13,434 nucleotides of DNA from NCBI GenBank assembly GCA_021161965.1, contig JAGGZP010000061.1, positions 1 through 13,434 on the forward strand, in the 5' to 3' direction. Position 1 is the stretch's first letter; the number at the start of each line of letters is the position of its first letter. The notes under the pieces are model-generated. The model made no database searches. It saw only the letters and a list, made by a program, of their open reading frames with translations, and was not told the DNA's origin. The stretch comes from a bacterium (GTDB lineage: Bacteria; Patescibacteriota; Patescibacteriia; UBA2591; JAGGZP01). Made by a program: the position numbers and the translations under genes. Positions 12,503-13,434 of the stretch are shown in pieces.

Positions 12503-13434
12503 ATGGCAATTGAAAGAAACCACTTAAAAAAAATAAAAGACAACCTCTACGAAATACCAAAAACTTATCGTTCGGATATGCGAGTTCCGGCAAGAATTTA
12601 TGTTAATAAGAAAATGTTTAGTCAAATTTTCCGTGATAAATCTCTTGAACAATTGATCAATGTCACAACCTTGCCAGGAATTCAGAAATACGCTTTAGCA
12701 ATGCCAGATATTCATGAAGGTTACGGATTTCCGATTGGTGGTGTTGCCGCAATTGATTATGAGAATGGCGTAATTTCTCCCGGCGGAATCGGTTTTGACA
12801 TCAACTGTCTTACTGGTAAAACTAGAATTTTACACAGTTTTGGCTATTGGACAAAAATAAAAGATTTAGAATCTGAGTGGCAAGAGTCAAGTGTTAAAAG
12901 TATAAATTTTAATAGAGGTGCAATAGATGCGAGTTTACTTTCTTTCCAAAGATTTAAACCAAAAAATAAAGTTTACCGTATTAAAACATTAAGTGGTTTG
13001 ACAATAGAAGCGACCGAAGACCATCCGTTTTTTACTTCCGAAAGAAAAATGATGTCACTTAAAAAATTAAAGGTAAATTCTAAAATTGCTGTTTATCCGT
13101 TTGAGGGTGTAAAATACGAAAAACCGAATAAATCAATTATTGTTTCTAAAAAAGATATAGAAAAACTTAAAATTGAAGGGAATAAAAAGCAAATTATTTC
13201 AGAATTAACTTCGAGAGGTCTTTTACCTTTGAAAACAGATAATGAAAAATTGCCTTTTTTACTCAAATTATATGGTTTTATTCTCGGCGACGGAACGATT
13301 AATTTTATTGGTCAAAAAAAGAAAGGAATAATTTGGTTTTATGGAAATCCGGAGGATTTATCAGAAATTAGAAACGATATTATAAAATTAGGTTATAAAC
13401 CTTCTAAAATTTATTCGCGGAGTAGAAAACATAA
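12503..13434 (+). CDS. rtcB: RtcB RNA ligase, intein-interrupted (3' end cut by window edge)
   Basis: RtcB joins RNA 2',3'-cyclic phosphate or 3'-phosphate ends to 5'-OH ends with GTP and Mn2+, in tRNA splicing or RNA repair. I read 310 codons open to the right edge. Residues 1-101 are the RtcB N-extein: RVPARIYV (27-34), LPGIQKYALAMPDIHEGYGF (57-76), PIGGVAA (77-83), and SPGGIGFDIN (92-101). In uninterrupted RtcB the next residue is the metal-binding Cys of the GFDINC motif. Here Cys102 instead opens an intein (LTGKTRIL follows). The remaining extein, with the other metal ligands and the guanylylated His, must lie beyond the window. The ATG at 12503 gives a standard RtcB start behind a good promoter. 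Partner genes such as archease are not visible. Confidence 0.92.
   Translation, partial: MAIERNHLKKIKDNLYEIPKTYRSDMRVPARIYVNKKMFSQIFRDKSLEQLINVTTLPGIQKYALAMPDIHEGYGFPIGGVAAIDYENGVISPGGIGFDINCLTGKTRILHSFGYWTKIKDLESEWQESSVKSINFNRGAIDASLLSFQRFKPKNKVYRIKTLSGLTIEATEDHPFFTSERKMMSLKKLKVNSKIAVYPFEGVKYEKPNKSIIVSKKDIEKLKIEGNKKQIISELTSRGLLPLKTDNEKLPFLLKLYGFILGDGTINFIGQKKKGIIWFYGNPEDLSEIRNDIIKLGYKPSKIYSRSRKH
12806..13434 (+). mobile_element. Intein with LAGLIDADG-like homing endonuclease motif inside rtcB (3' part beyond window)
   Basis: The intein starts at Cys102 of the rtcB frame. Block A is CLTGKTRIL (102-110), with Cys1 as splicing nucleophile. Block B is SGLTIEATEDHPFF (164-177), with the TxxH motif Thr171 to His174. 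A LAGLIDADG-like helix, LYGFILGDG, lies at 256-264, so this is probably a full intein with an endonuclease domain, not a mini-intein. At least 209 residues are present; the second LAGLIDADG motif and the C-terminal splicing block (His-Asn, then Cys+1) are not in the window. The intein disappears from the protein by self-splicing and spreads at DNA level by homing. Confidence 0.9.

Overview
The window looks like chromosomal DNA of a Candidate Phyla Radiation (Patescibacteria) bacterium, probably Parcubacteria-like. This is inferred from the very AT-rich sequence, compact gene spacing, short versions of core proteins (EF-Ts of 196 residues, RF1 of 348), almost no Shine-Dalgarno sites, simple-sequence repeats in the one long intergenic region, and the gene content. 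The genetic code appears standard: the PSP1 gene ends in TGA inside an ATGA overlap, RF1 is present, and no family alignment needs TGA as a sense codon.

Layout, left to right. Leftward translation genes: prmC (cut by the left edge), prfA and rpmE, with a terminator-like hairpin between rpmE and prfA. A divergent promoter region with back-to-back -35 boxes separates them from a rightward unit of rpsB, tsf, a PSP1/RicT-like gene and a DJ-1/PfpI-like lipoprotein gene. The last of these once abutted gap (glyceraldehyde-3-phosphate dehydrogenase). A segment of about 1.2 kb now sits between them: a gene for an unrecognised 343-residue helical-repeat protein with its own strong promoter. It is flanked by a 57-bp direct repeat that duplicates the gap leader and its first 12 codons. 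After gap come a clear terminator, two tandem DnaA boxes and dnaA.

Downstream of dnaA lies about 540 bp without a gene. It holds an AT-rich inverted repeat, a locally GC-rich 149-nt element that can fold into a closed multibranch RNA-like structure, six tandem 8-bp units and a second block of degenerate repeats. Next is a two-gene unit: an ATP-cone protein fused to a PD-(D/E)XK (Mrr-type) nuclease domain, and pilB, a type IV pilus assembly ATPase. The unit ends in a perfect-stem terminator shared with a convergent gene for a membrane protein with an internal duplication, the only gene here with a textbook AGGAGG site. A second divergent promoter pair leads to rtcB (RNA ligase), which is cut by the right edge and interrupted by an intein with a LAGLIDADG-like motif at the position of the metal-binding cysteine.

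Functionally, the left half is translation (release factor, its methyltransferase, ribosomal proteins, elongation factor). The middle is glycolysis and replication initiation. The right half is accessory or surface functions and RNA repair. The best candidates for undescribed biology are the duplicated-gap insertion with its repeat protein, the structured element downstream of dnaA, the ATP-cone nuclease beside pilB, and the intein in rtcB.
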